Part shown: positions 33,761 to 41,864 of the stretch, in pieces
How positions within the stretch are numbered: position 1 is the first letter of the stretch
Layout of the letters: every line of letters starts with the position of its first letter
Assembly (NCBI RefSeq): GCF_014873755.1
Contig: NZ_JADBEG010000001.1
Location: 7,414,501-7,478,500, forward strand
DNA: 64,000 bases
From: Amycolatopsis lexingtonensis
Lineage (GTDB): Bacteria > Actinomycetota > Actinomycetes > Mycobacteriales > Pseudonocardiaceae
Reading direction: 5' to 3'
The notes under the pieces: model-generated
What the model was told of the DNA's origin: nothing
Database searches by the model: none
What the model saw: the letters and a program-made list of their open reading frames with translations, nothing else
Made by a program: the position numbers and the translations under genes

Positions 33761-34947
33761 TTGTCCAACCTAACCGGCAGGGCCGCGCGGACCTGCCACC
33801 CACCACCCGGAGCCGGGCCCACGTCCAGGGTCCCGCCGTACACGTGCGCGCGTTCGCGCATGCCGATCAAGCCGTTGCCGCCCGGCAGGCGTTGCGAAGC
33901 ACCGCTCGCGGCGAGCTGCGGGACGCGGCCCGCGCCGTCGTCGGACACCAGCACCTCGACCAGGTCGCCGGTCCGGTGCACCCGCACCGACGCCGTCGCG
34001 CCGCGGCCGGCGTGCTTGAGCGTGTTGGTCAGCGACTCCTGGACGATCCGGTAGATCCCCAGCGAGACGCCCGCCGGCAGATCGCCGAGCTCGTTCGTCT
34101 CCAGCTCCACCGGCACGCCGGCGGCCCGCATCCGCTCGGCCAGCTCGGCGAGGGCGTGCGCGTCCGGCTGCGGGACGCGCGGCTCGCCGTCCGCGTCGTC
34201 GCTGCGCAGCACGTCGAGCAGGCGCCGCAGCTCGCCGAGCGCGCCGCGGCCGGTCTCGGAAATCGTTTGCAGGGCCCGCCGGGCGAGGTCGGGGTTGCTC
34301 TCGATCGCGTAGGACGCGCCGTCGGCCTGCACCACCATCACGCTCACCGCGTGCGCGACGACGTCGTGCAGCTCGCGCGCGATCCGGCCGCGCTCCTCCG
34401 CCACCGCGATCCGGGTGGCCTGGTCCCGTTCGGTCTCGAGCAGGTGCAACCTGGCCTCCACTTCCACGTCGTAGGCGCGCCGGGCCCCGACGAACTCGCC
34501 GAGCGTCCAGCACAGGGCGATGCCGAACGCGAGGAACAGCACCGAGATGACCAGCTCGTCCGTCTGCTCCAGCGCCAGCTGCAGGGCCGACGAGACGACC
34601 ACCGCGCCGACGAACACCAGCCCCTGCCGCCGCCCGGCGTAGACGACGACGGAGTAGATGCTCATCGCAAGGCCGGCGACGCTGGCGACGCCGAGCTGCA
34701 GCGTCGCGTGCACGACGCTGATCACCAGCACGACGTAGGCCGACCACAGCGGCGACTTCCGCCGGAACACCAGCGGCAGCACCATCGCGATGTTCACCGG
34801 CACGGCGATGTACCAGGGCGGCAGCTCGGCGATGTCGGCCAGGCCGTCGGCGACGAAGAGCAGCATGTCGATCAGGCCGAGCAGGACGGCCAGCACCGTG
34901 TCGCCCGCCATGGGGTGGGCACGCATCCAGAGGCTCAGCCGTCGCAC
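33757..34947 (-). CDS. Sensor histidine kinase (HisKA_3 type)
   Basis: A 396-residue kinase. Four or five membrane spans occupy residues about 14-160 with short outer loops. The phosphotransfer segment is ARELHDVVAHAVSVMVVQADG, the N box IVQESLTNTLKHA and the G box GGNGLIGMRERA. It belongs to the same class as DesK/LiaS-like kinases of actinobacteria. It is coupled to the response regulator by a four-base overlap. A promoter should lie in the 128-base gap to the divergent dynamin gene. Confidence 0.94.
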   Translation of the reverse strand: MRRLSLWMRAHPMAGDTVLAVLLGLIDMLLFVADGLADIAELPPWYIAVPVNIAMVLPLVFRRKSPLWSAYVVLVISVVHATLQLGVASVAGLAMSIYSVVVYAGRRQGLVFVGAVVVSSALQLALEQTDELVISVLFLAFGIALCWTLGEFVGARRAYDVEVEARLHLLETERDQATRIAVAEERGRIARELHDVVAHAVSVMVVQADGASYAIESNPDLARRALQTISETGRGALGELRRLLDVLRSDDADGEPRVPQPDAHALAELAERMRAAGVPVELETNELGDLPAGVSLGIYRIVQESLTNTLKHAGRGATASVRVHRTGDLVEVLVSDDGAGRVPQLAASGASQRLPGGNGLIGMRERAHVYGGTLDVGPAPGGGWQVRAALPVRLDK

Positions 34948-35075
34948 CAGACAACACTAGGTCCCGGAGCGGAGCACGCGCGTCGGTCGGCGGTACCACC
35001 TTGGGTGCGACCTCCGGATGAGGGACATGGCACGATTCACGGGGTTGTCGCCTACGACGGGAAGGGCTGGGGGCC

Positions 35076-36626
35076 GTGACGTCACCGGAGCAGGGCCGGC
35101 TCGCGGGTCCGCTGTCGATGTCGGTGGCCAACCTGTGCCACCGCCTGCAGTCGCAGGTCTCCGCGCGCACCGCCGCCGGGTTCGCCGAGGTGCTGCGCCG
35201 GCTCGGCGCGCCGCTGCAGGTCGCTGTCGCCGGCCGGATCAAGTCCGGCAAGTCCACGCTGGTCAACGCGCTGATCGGGCGCCGGGTCGCGCCGACCGAC
35301 ATCGGCGAGTGCACCCGGCTGGTGACCCGGTTCCAGTACGGCACGGTGGACCGCGTCGAGATCGTCTTCACCGACGGCCGCAAGCAGGTGCTCCCCTTCG
35401 CCGCCGACGGGATGATCCCCGCCGAGCTCGGCGTCGACATCGAAAAGGTGTCGCACATCGAGGCCTACCTGACCAACGCCGTCCTGCAGGGCATGACGGT
35501 GATCGACACCCCGGGCCTCGGCTCGCTCGACGCCGCTTCGGTGTCCCGCACCGAGCAGCTCCTGGGTGCCGCGAAGCATGCCAAGGACGACGAAGGCTCC
35601 GACGAGCTCGACGACACCTCGCGCAACGCCGTCGCCGGAGCCGAAGCCGTGCTGTACGTCGTCACCCAGGGCGTCCGCGCGGACGACCAGCAGGCGCTCG
35701 CCGCGTTCACCGCGGCCACGGCGAGCCGCGAAGCCGGTCCGGTCAACGCGATCGCCGTGCTCAACAAGGCCGACACCATCACGCCCGAGTCGGTCGAAGG
35801 CTCCGGCGGCGACGTCTGGAAGGCTGCGACGCTCCTCGCCGAGAAGCAGGCCTCGACGCTGAAGCCGCGCGTCGCCGACGTGCTGCCGGTGATCGGGCTG
35901 ATCGCCGAGTCGGCCGAGTCCGGCGGCTTCACCTCCGCCGACGCCGAGGCGCTGCGGCAGCTCGCCGGGCTCGACGACGACGTCCTGCAGACCATGCTGA
36001 TCTCGGCTGACATCTTCACCAGCTGGGAGTGCGACGTCCCGGCGGGCACGCGGCTGCGGCTGCTGGAGAAGCTCGACCTGTTCGGCGTCTCCCACGCCGT
36101 CGAGGCCATCCGCAAGGAACCGGAGATCACGGCGGGCGCGCTGCGGCGGTCGCTGCTCGACGCGTCCGGCCTGGAAGCGGTGCGGCAGCGGCTGTCGATC
36201 GTGTTCGCCGCCCGCGCCGACGGCATCAAGGCGGCCGCCGCCCTCGCGTCGGTCACCGCGCTCGCGCACGCCTCGGCCGACCCGGCCGAGCGCCAGCGCG
36301 TCCACGACGCCATCGAGGTGCTGCTCGCCAAGCCCGAAGCCCACCAGCTGCGGCTGCTCGAAGCGCTGACGCTGGTGGCGTCCGGCGCGGTCGACATGCC
36401 CGAGGACCTGTCCGAAGAGGTGCTCCGGGTGGGCAGCAACGCCGACATCGGCGCCCAGCTCGGCAAGCCCGGCGCCCCGCGGCCGGAGCTGGCCGCGCAC
36501 GCCCTCGAGCGCGCGGGCTGGTGGCGGTCCTTCGCGTCCTTCGGCGCGACGCCGGCGCAGAGCCGCGTCGCGCACGTCGTGCACCGGGCGTACTTCCTGA
36601 TGTGGCAGCAAGTGCGCGAAGCCTGA
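35076..36626 (+). CDS. Dynamin-like GTPase, smaller partner (IniC-like)
   Basis: A 516-residue large GTPase. The P-loop is AGRIKSGKSTLVNALIG (about residues 53-69), switch I includes TDIGECTRLVTRF, G3 is VIDTPGLGS and G4 NKAD. Residues after about 300 are helical, with little hydrophobic character apart from ALASVTALAHA. Actinobacterial pairs of a shorter and a longer dynamin (IniC/IniA in mycobacteria, DynB/DynA in Streptomyces) act on the membrane during stress or septation; this is the shorter type. The longer one is 2.2 kb downstream on the same strand. Its GTG is 128 bases from a divergent kinase gene. Confidence 0.88.
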   Translation: MTSPEQGRLAGPLSMSVANLCHRLQSQVSARTAAGFAEVLRRLGAPLQVAVAGRIKSGKSTLVNALIGRRVAPTDIGECTRLVTRFQYGTVDRVEIVFTDGRKQVLPFAADGMIPAELGVDIEKVSHIEAYLTNAVLQGMTVIDTPGLGSLDAASVSRTEQLLGAAKHAKDDEGSDELDDTSRNAVAGAEAVLYVVTQGVRADDQQALAAFTAATASREAGPVNAIAVLNKADTITPESVEGSGGDVWKAATLLAEKQASTLKPRVADVLPVIGLIAESAESGGFTSADAEALRQLAGLDDDVLQTMLISADIFTSWECDVPAGTRLRLLEKLDLFGVSHAVEAIRKEPEITAGALRRSLLDASGLEAVRQRLSIVFAARADGIKAAAALASVTALAHASADPAERQRVHDAIEVLLAKPEAHQLRLLEALTLVASGAVDMPEDLSEEVLRVGSNADIGAQLGKPGAPRPELAAHALERAGWWRSFASFGATPAQSRVAHVVHRAYFLMWQQVREA

Positions 36627-36686
36627 GTTTGTTGCTGGTTGCCGACTTTCCCAGGTAGGACCCGTTTCCCGCGTACTGTGGAAAAC

Positions 36687-37334
36687 GTGCGACTGGAAAA
36701 CACGACATCCTGGCGAGCGGGGTGGAGCAGCGAGACGGACGTCGACGTCGCGCTGTACATCCGTGACGCCCTGGCCCTGTCCGTTTCCGAAGGACAGGTG
36801 CTGCCGCCGGTGGAGCCGCGGGTTCCGGTGCACGTCCCGCAAGGGATCGACCGGGCCGCGGTCCAGGAGCAGTGGGCCGCGTGGTGGACCGAGTTGCTGG
36901 CGTCGCTGCGCAGCCGCGAGGACCCGGACCCGCGAAGCCCGCGCACCCGGTACGGCCGGCCCACGCTCGAACAGGGCACGGCCATGCGGCAGGCGGTCGA
37001 CCTGTTCGGTCCCGTCGCGGCCCGCCACTTCGCCAACGCGCGCGGGCCCGCCCTGCGCGGCGCGCACGAGCCGTCCGGCGGCACCCCGTGGGCACCCGGC
37101 TTCTACCGGCGCCAGATCGTGGCCGGCGAGCGGCTCGGCCAGCTGGTGCGGGAGGCCGAGGTCAAGCAGGGCCGGCGCGCCTACCCGTTCCGGCTGAACG
37201 TCATCGAGATCTCCGTCGCCGGGTCGATCTGGCTGCGCACGGCCGACGACCAGCTGCTGGTCTCCTCCCGGCTCGCCGAAGACGGCCCGGGCCTGGAGGC
37301 CGTGCTCCGCGACGTGATCGCCCAGCTGGTCTGA
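36687..37334 (+). CDS. Hypothetical protein between dynamin genes
   Basis: A 215-residue soluble protein that I do not recognise. It starts LENTTSWRAGWSSETD, has a Trp-rich helix (EQWAAWWTELLASLRSRE) and an Arg-rich middle with FYRRQIVAGERLGQLVREAE. No signal, span or motif is seen. The GTG at 36687 is preferred over a frame extension upstream because it follows GTGGAAAAC spacing and the extension is low complexity. It is 60 bases after the small dynamin on the same strand and may share its transcript. Confidence 0.7.
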   Translation: MRLENTTSWRAGWSSETDVDVALYIRDALALSVSEGQVLPPVEPRVPVHVPQGIDRAAVQEQWAAWWTELLASLRSREDPDPRSPRTRYGRPTLEQGTAMRQAVDLFGPVAARHFANARGPALRGAHEPSGGTPWAPGFYRRQIVAGERLGQLVREAEVKQGRRAYPFRLNVIEISVAGSIWLRTADDQLLVSSRLAEDGPGLEAVLRDVIAQLV

Positions 37335-37377
37335 CCCGGCTTTCATAAACCGAGCGCGCGGTCTGATAATAGGCGGC

Positions 37378-37857
37378 ATGGAGACGACCGTCGACGAGCC
37401 GTCGTGGCTGCGCACCGGGTCCTGGGTCGGCTGCCCGCTGCTCGGGGCCGCGCTCGGTGTGGGCGGGTGGGCCGTCGCCGCCTGGGTCAGCGAGCTGCCC
37501 GCGTTCCCGTTCCAAGGCGTGTTCAAGGTGCTCACGAAGCTGCCGCAGCCGTGGGCGACGCTGGCCGCGGTCGCCGGCGGGCTGGTGCTCGGCCTGGTGT
37601 TCGCCGTCGTCTGGGCCCGCGATCGCCTGGTCGTCACGGTCTCGCCGACCCGTGTCACGCTGGTCCGTGACGACAAGACCCGCCGCATCGAGGCCGACCT
37701 CGACGCCGTCTACCTCGACGGCAAGGAGCTCGTCCTGCGCACCACCGACGGCCGGGAGATCGCGCGGGAGAAGACCGACCTCTCGGGGCGCGAGCTGGCC
37801 CCCGCCTTCGCCGAACACGGCTACCCCTGGCGCGACGACCCGCCGGTCGAGCGATGA
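37378..37857 (+). CDS. Small membrane protein with PH-like tail (YqeB-like)
   Basis: A 159-residue protein with two membrane spans (about residues 17-36 and 58-79, ATLAAVAGGLVLGLVFAVVW) followed by a cytoplasmic beta-rich tail (LVVTVSPTRVTLVRDDKTRR...). This resembles the bacterial PH-like domains of YqeB-type proteins. The stop overlaps the start of the next tetR gene (ATGA), so both are made together. The function is unknown. Confidence 0.7.
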   Translation: METTVDEPSWLRTGSWVGCPLLGAALGVGGWAVAAWVSELPAFPFQGVFKVLTKLPQPWATLAAVAGGLVLGLVFAVVWARDRLVVTVSPTRVTLVRDDKTRRIEADLDAVYLDGKELVLRTTDGREIAREKTDLSGRELAPAFAEHGYPWRDDPPVER

Positions 37858-38468
37858 GGACTGTCGACCCGGCCAAGCACGCGGCCAAGCGCCGCGCGAT
37901 CGTCGACGCCGCGGCCGGCTGCTTCGCCGAGAAGGGCTTCGAGCGGACGACGACCGCGGACATCTGCCGCGCGGCGGGCATCAGCTCCGGCAGCCTCTTC
38001 CACTACTTCCCCAGCAAGCGCGCGGTGTTCACGGCGATCTTCACCGACGACGCCGTCGAGACGGCCGAACGCCTCGAGGTCGCGGCGAGTGCGGACGACC
38101 CGTGGACCGCGCTGCTCGACGTCGTCGCGGAGCTGGCCGGGCAGCTCGCGCACCCCGCGGTCGGCCGGCTGGTCCTGGAGGCCGCCGCGCAGGCCGCCCG
38201 CGACGACGAGTTCGCCGAGCTGATCCACCGCAACGACAGCGCCCTGCGTGACGGGCTGGCCGTCCTGGTCGACCGGGCGGTCGACGCCGGCCTGATCGAC
38301 CCCGGCCTCCCTTCGCACGCGGCCGCGGGGTGGGTCGCGGGGCTGCTCGACGCCGTCATTTCGCGGGCGAGCCTGGACCCGGACCTCGATCTGGCCGCCG
38401 AACAAGCCATCCTCCGGACGATCCTGATCCGGTTCCTTCGCCCGGTTCCGCCCCCGGCCGGTGGCTGA
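37854..38468 (+). CDS. TetR family transcriptional regulator
   Basis: A 204-residue repressor. The HTH segment is TTTADICRAAGISSGSLFHYF with the following SKRAVFTAIF. The C-terminal part is a helical ligand-binding domain rich in Ala. It is coupled to the PH-like membrane protein upstream and lies 18 bases before the GrpE-like gene. It is therefore embedded in what looks like a run of same-strand genes around the dynamins and may regulate them (inference). Confidence 0.9.
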   Translation: MRTVDPAKHAAKRRAIVDAAAGCFAEKGFERTTTADICRAAGISSGSLFHYFPSKRAVFTAIFTDDAVETAERLEVAASADDPWTALLDVVAELAGQLAHPAVGRLVLEAAAQAARDDEFAELIHRNDSALRDGLAVLVDRAVDAGLIDPGLPSHAAAGWVAGLLDAVISRASLDPDLDLAAEQAILRTILIRFLRPVPPPAGG

Positions 38469-38486
38469 ATCCGCCAGACTGTGGTC

Positions 38487-38876
38487 ATGGCGTGGTTTCG
38501 CAAGGACGGAACCGACCGCGGTTCCGTCGCGTCGGACACCGATGTGCACCCCTTGCAGCAGCAAGTAAGCGATCTCGAGCGCGCGCTCGCCGATCGCCAG
38601 GCACTGATCCAGATGTGCCTGTACGCCCTGGACCGCGCCCGCAGCGGCGGCGTCGTCGAACGCCTCGAAGAAGGGCTGGCCGCGATCGGCGTCCAAGCGC
38701 TTCGGCCCGATGGCGAGCGCTTCGACCCGGCTCGCCACGAAGCCGGCGGCGCGGTCCCGACCGAGGACCCGGCGCTCGAGGGTCTCGTCGCGGAAACCGA
38801 GGTCACCGGGTTCGCCGACCACGACCGCCTGCTGCGTGCCCCGATCGTCACCGTCTACGCGAAGAAGACCCCGTGA
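38487..38876 (+). CDS. GrpE-like protein coupled to dynamin
   Basis: A 129-residue protein. A coiled-coil helix (HPLQQQVSDLERALADRQAL) leads into a short beta region, IGVQALRPDGERFDPARHEA and ATEDPALEGLVAETEV-like text ending DRLLRAPIVTVYAKK, which matches the C-terminal wing of GrpE nucleotide-exchange factors. It is shorter than DnaK-partner GrpE and has no dnaK beside it. The stop overlaps the start of the large dynamin gene (GTGA). A GrpE-fold adaptor for the dynamin, or for an Hsp70-like protein elsewhere, is the likely role. Confidence 0.75.
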   Translation: MAWFRKDGTDRGSVASDTDVHPLQQQVSDLERALADRQALIQMCLYALDRARSGGVVERLEEGLAAIGVQALRPDGERFDPARHEAGGAVPTEDPALEGLVAETEVTGFADHDRLLRAPIVTVYAKKTP

Positions 38877-40711
38877 GCGCACCCACCGCGCCGAGCCTGC
38901 CCACGCAGGTCGCGGCGGCGCGAGACCAGCTGCTGACCGTCGTCCGCGACGCCGACCCGGCCGCCGCCAAGTGGGTCGAGGACATCCGGAAGGCCCGGCC
39001 GAAGAAGCCGGCCGTCGTGGTCGTCGGCGAGACCAACCGCGGCAAGAGCTCGCTGGTCAACGCGCTGCTCGCGCGGCCGGGACTGTCCCCTGTGGACGCC
39101 GACGTCGCCACCGCGACCTACCTGGTGTTCGACCACGCCGACGCGTGGGGCGCGCAGGCCTGCTACCCCGGCCAGCTCGCGCCGGTGCCGATCGACCTCG
39201 GCCAGCTGATCCACTGGGTCTCCGCCGCGCACGAGCTGCCGCCGGGCCAGATCCCGCCGCGGTACGTCGAGGTCACCGGGCCGGTGCCACTGCTCGAACG
39301 GCTTTCGCTGGTCGACACCCCGGGCGTCGGCGGGCTCGACTCGCTGCACGGCGAACTCGCCAAGGAAGCCGCCGCGGGCGCGACCGCGCTGCTGTTCGTC
39401 GTGGACGCCTCGGCGCCGTTCACCTCGACCGAGCTGCAGTTCCTGCGCGACGTCGGCGAGCGCGTCGAGACCGTCGTGTTCGCGCTGACCAAGGTGGACA
39501 TGTTCCGCGGCTGGCGCGAGGTCATGGAGGCCGACCGGCAGCTGCTGCGCGAGCACGCGCCCCGGTTCGCCGACGCGGTGTTCCACCCGGTGTCGGCGCG
39601 GATGTTCGAGACGGCGGCGAAGGCGCCCAACGAGCAGATGGCCGCGATGCTGCGGGAGAAGTCCGGCGTCGCCGCGATCCAGACGGCGTTGCAGGAACTG
39701 CTCGTCGGCCGCTCGGCGATGCTCGGCGAGGCCAACACGCTGCGCGCGCTCTCCAGCGCGCTGGGTGAGCTCAAGGCGAAGCTGCAGGCCGAGAGCCGCG
39801 CGCTGTCCGCCGGCGAAGCCGAGGCCGAGCAGCTGCGCGAACGCCGTGACCAGCTGCAGGCCGAGCGCCGGTCGTCGACCCGCGGCTGGCAGCTCAAGCT
39901 GCGTGGCGAGGTGCAGCGCACCCGCGTCGAGGTCGGGCACGAGAGCAGCAGGCAGATGCGGGACGCGCAGACCCACTTCCGCCAGCTGATCGACGCGGCC
40001 AAGCGCGACGAGCTGGCCGCGCTGCCGCAGCAGGTCGACATCGCGCTGCAGACGACGTCGCAGCGCATTTCGATGCTGCTCTCCCAGCGCCTCAACCAGG
40101 TCACCAACGTCTCGCTGTCGGAGCTGTTCTCGCCCGAAGAGCTCGACGTCATCCGCGCCCAGTTCGCCCGGGCCGGCGGCCCGCCGGTGGTGCTGCGGCC
40201 GCCGGACAAGAAGCCGCCGACGGCCGAGGACAAGCTGCTCGTCTTCATGGGCATCTCCGGTGGCGTCGGGGCCGGCAAGGTGGCCGCGCTGCCGCTGGCC
40301 GGCGTCGCGATCCTCAACCCCGTCGTGCTGCCCGCGACGATCATCATCGGCCTCGGCGCCGGCTGGTGGATGGCCCGCACGCGCAAGCACGCGGCCGACA
40401 AGCAGCACATGAAGCAGTGGCTGGTCGAGGCCATCGCGGACGCCCGCTCGACGCTCGATCAGCTGGTCGCCGAGCAGCTCATCGAGGCCGAGCAGCAGCT
40501 GTCGATGGCGTTGGACGAGGCGCTGGGCCGGCGCATCGACGCGATCGAGGCCGAGCTGAAGGAAGTCGACAAGACGATCAAGATGGGTGCCCAGGAGCGC
40601 GCCAAGAAGATCGCGATCGTGTCGAAGCGCCTCAAAGAGGTCAGCGACGGCCGTGAGCGCGCCGAAGCCTTCCTGACGAGGATCCGGGCCCTGCGGGACA
40701 AGACCGCTTGA
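38873..40711 (+). CDS. Dynamin-like GTPase, larger partner (IniA-like)
   Basis: A 612-residue large GTPase. The P-loop is VVGETNRGKSSLVNALL (about residues 49-65), G3 is LVDTPGVGGLD and G4 TKVD. A long coiled-coil stalk (about 290-420, rich in Glu, Gln, Arg) follows, then a hydrophobic hairpin near residues 465-500 (VAALPLAGVAILNPVVLPAT...), which should insert in the membrane, then a second helical stalk to the C-terminus. This is the layout of IniA and bacterial dynamin-like proteins. Coupled to the GrpE-like gene. Confidence 0.9.
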   Translation: MSAPTAPSLPTQVAAARDQLLTVVRDADPAAAKWVEDIRKARPKKPAVVVVGETNRGKSSLVNALLARPGLSPVDADVATATYLVFDHADAWGAQACYPGQLAPVPIDLGQLIHWVSAAHELPPGQIPPRYVEVTGPVPLLERLSLVDTPGVGGLDSLHGELAKEAAAGATALLFVVDASAPFTSTELQFLRDVGERVETVVFALTKVDMFRGWREVMEADRQLLREHAPRFADAVFHPVSARMFETAAKAPNEQMAAMLREKSGVAAIQTALQELLVGRSAMLGEANTLRALSSALGELKAKLQAESRALSAGEAEAEQLRERRDQLQAERRSSTRGWQLKLRGEVQRTRVEVGHESSRQMRDAQTHFRQLIDAAKRDELAALPQQVDIALQTTSQRISMLLSQRLNQVTNVSLSELFSPEELDVIRAQFARAGGPPVVLRPPDKKPPTAEDKLLVFMGISGGVGAGKVAALPLAGVAILNPVVLPATIIIGLGAGWWMARTRKHAADKQHMKQWLVEAIADARSTLDQLVAEQLIEAEQQLSMALDEALGRRIDAIEAELKEVDKTIKMGAQERAKKIAIVSKRLKEVSDGRERAEAFLTRIRALRDKTA

Positions 40712-40814
40712 CGTCCGTCCGGTTGTGGAGCGGAACCGAACCGGCATACGGTGAGTCATACCCTCGGACAGCAGGTCAGAGACGGCGTTACCCGGTTAAA
40801 AGGGGGAAGTTCCC

Positions 40815-41516
40815 ATGTGGGTCGACGAGAGTGGCGGCAGCGACACCGACGCCTCCAGCCCGGACGCGATGACCGTTCACGTCGACGGCCAGGAGTACCA
40901 GGCCGAGGTCAACTACGACGTGAACGAGGACGGCGTCAACGACACCGCGATCATCGAGCACGACGACGGCACCTCGCAGGCCTTCATCGACACGAACCAC
41001 GACGGTGAAGCCGACCAGTACGCCGTGCTGGACGAAACCGGGCACGTCGTCGAGCAGGCCGTCTACGACGAGGCCAGCGGCGAGTGGGTGGAGTCGCACG
41101 GCGGCGGCCACGACGACTCCGACACCGGCGGCCGCGACGACAGCTCCGGCGGCCACATCCACGCCGACATGCCGGACGGCGAGGTCGACGCGGGGGTCGC
41201 GACCATCGACACCGACCACGACGGCCACAACGACACCGCCATCGTCGAGACGAAGAGCGGCGGCACCATCGCCTTCACCGACAAGGACGGCGACGGCGAA
41301 GCGGACATCGCGGTGCAGACCGACGCCGACGGCACGACCACGACGTTCGAGCACTCCGGCCCCGGCCAGTGGACCGAAGTCTCGAGTGGACTGATGGACT
41401 CCGGCAGCGACGGCGACCTGGCTTCCGACGCCGCCTGGGGCGAGGCCGGCACGCAGACGCTGGAAGGCGTCGCGCGCATCGACTCCGGCACGGGGCAGTG
41501 GATTTCCCCCAACTGA
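40815..41516 (+). CDS. Acidic Asp-repeat protein (DUF6802-like)
   Basis: A 233-residue, strongly acidic protein. Four segments with the D-x-[ND]-x-D-G-x-x-D pattern (DVNEDGVND, DTNHDGEAD, DTDHDGHND, DKDGDGEAD) are spaced as in type-3 thrombospondin or EF-hand-like loops that bind calcium. A Gly/Asp/His-rich linker (HGGGHDDSDTGGRDDSSGG) separates two pairs of repeats. No signal peptide or span is visible. AAAAGGGGGAAG gives a good ribosome site for the ATG. It follows the large dynamin by about 100 bases and ends at a strong terminator, closing the dynamin region. Confidence 0.8.
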   Translation: MWVDESGGSDTDASSPDAMTVHVDGQEYQAEVNYDVNEDGVNDTAIIEHDDGTSQAFIDTNHDGEADQYAVLDETGHVVEQAVYDEASGEWVESHGGGHDDSDTGGRDDSSGGHIHADMPDGEVDAGVATIDTDHDGHNDTAIVETKSGGTIAFTDKDGDGEADIAVQTDADGTTTTFEHSGPGQWTEVSSGLMDSGSDGDLASDAAWGEAGTQTLEGVARIDSGTGQWISPN

Positions 41517-41537
41517 AGTGACCCAAGTCATAGTTTG

Positions 41538-41569
41538 AAAGCCCGGGGCTTCCACCCCGGGCTTTTTTC
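41538..41569 (+). terminator. Intrinsic terminator of the dynamin region
   Basis: Stem aaagcccgggg (41538-41548) and ccccgggcttt (41555-41565) with loop cttcca, followed by a T-run. It has the classic rho-independent form, rare in this window, 22 bases past the stop of the Asp-repeat gene. Confidence 0.93.
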
Positions 41570-41585
41570 ATGTCTTCAATGAAAA

Positions 41586-41864
41586 CGACCAGGTCACGGG
41601 CGTGTCCCGGGTCACCGCAAGATTTACGCCGAATACACCGATCAAGTGACGTCTGAATCGATTCCCTTATCGTTCTTGTGAGAGAACCTACACGTCAGCT
41701 CTCGGTTACTTGCCGGTCATGCGGCTACTCTCGGGGAATCCCAAATCACGCACACCGGTTCGCCAGCCGGTGTGCGAAGCCATTCGGTCGCCGGCAATGA
41801 CGCCCGCACCGGGACAGCGTCGTTCCGGTGCGGGCTTGTTTGTCGTCGGAAGTCAGGAGTAGAG
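41586..41864 (+). promoter_or_regulatory. pckG upstream region and structured leader
   Basis: This is the only long gap in the window (348 bases counting the terminator). It is AT-rich to about 41690 and holds a small palindrome, gttct-tgtgag-agaac (41672-41687), a candidate operator. Two hairpins follow: cgcacaccgg/ccggtgtgcg with an 8-base loop (41749-41776), and gcccgcaccgg/ccggtgcgggc with a 12-base loop (41802-41835), the latter followed by TTGTTT. The second ends 29 bases before the ATG and looks like a terminator or attenuator in the pckG leader. No small ORF is convincing. Confidence 0.6.

Noticed and set aside
41772..41864. ATG at 41772 as start of pckG
   Set aside because: It lies inside the two leader hairpins and adds a Ser/Arg/Cys-rich segment unlike any PEPCK; the ATG at 41865 has AGGAG in front.
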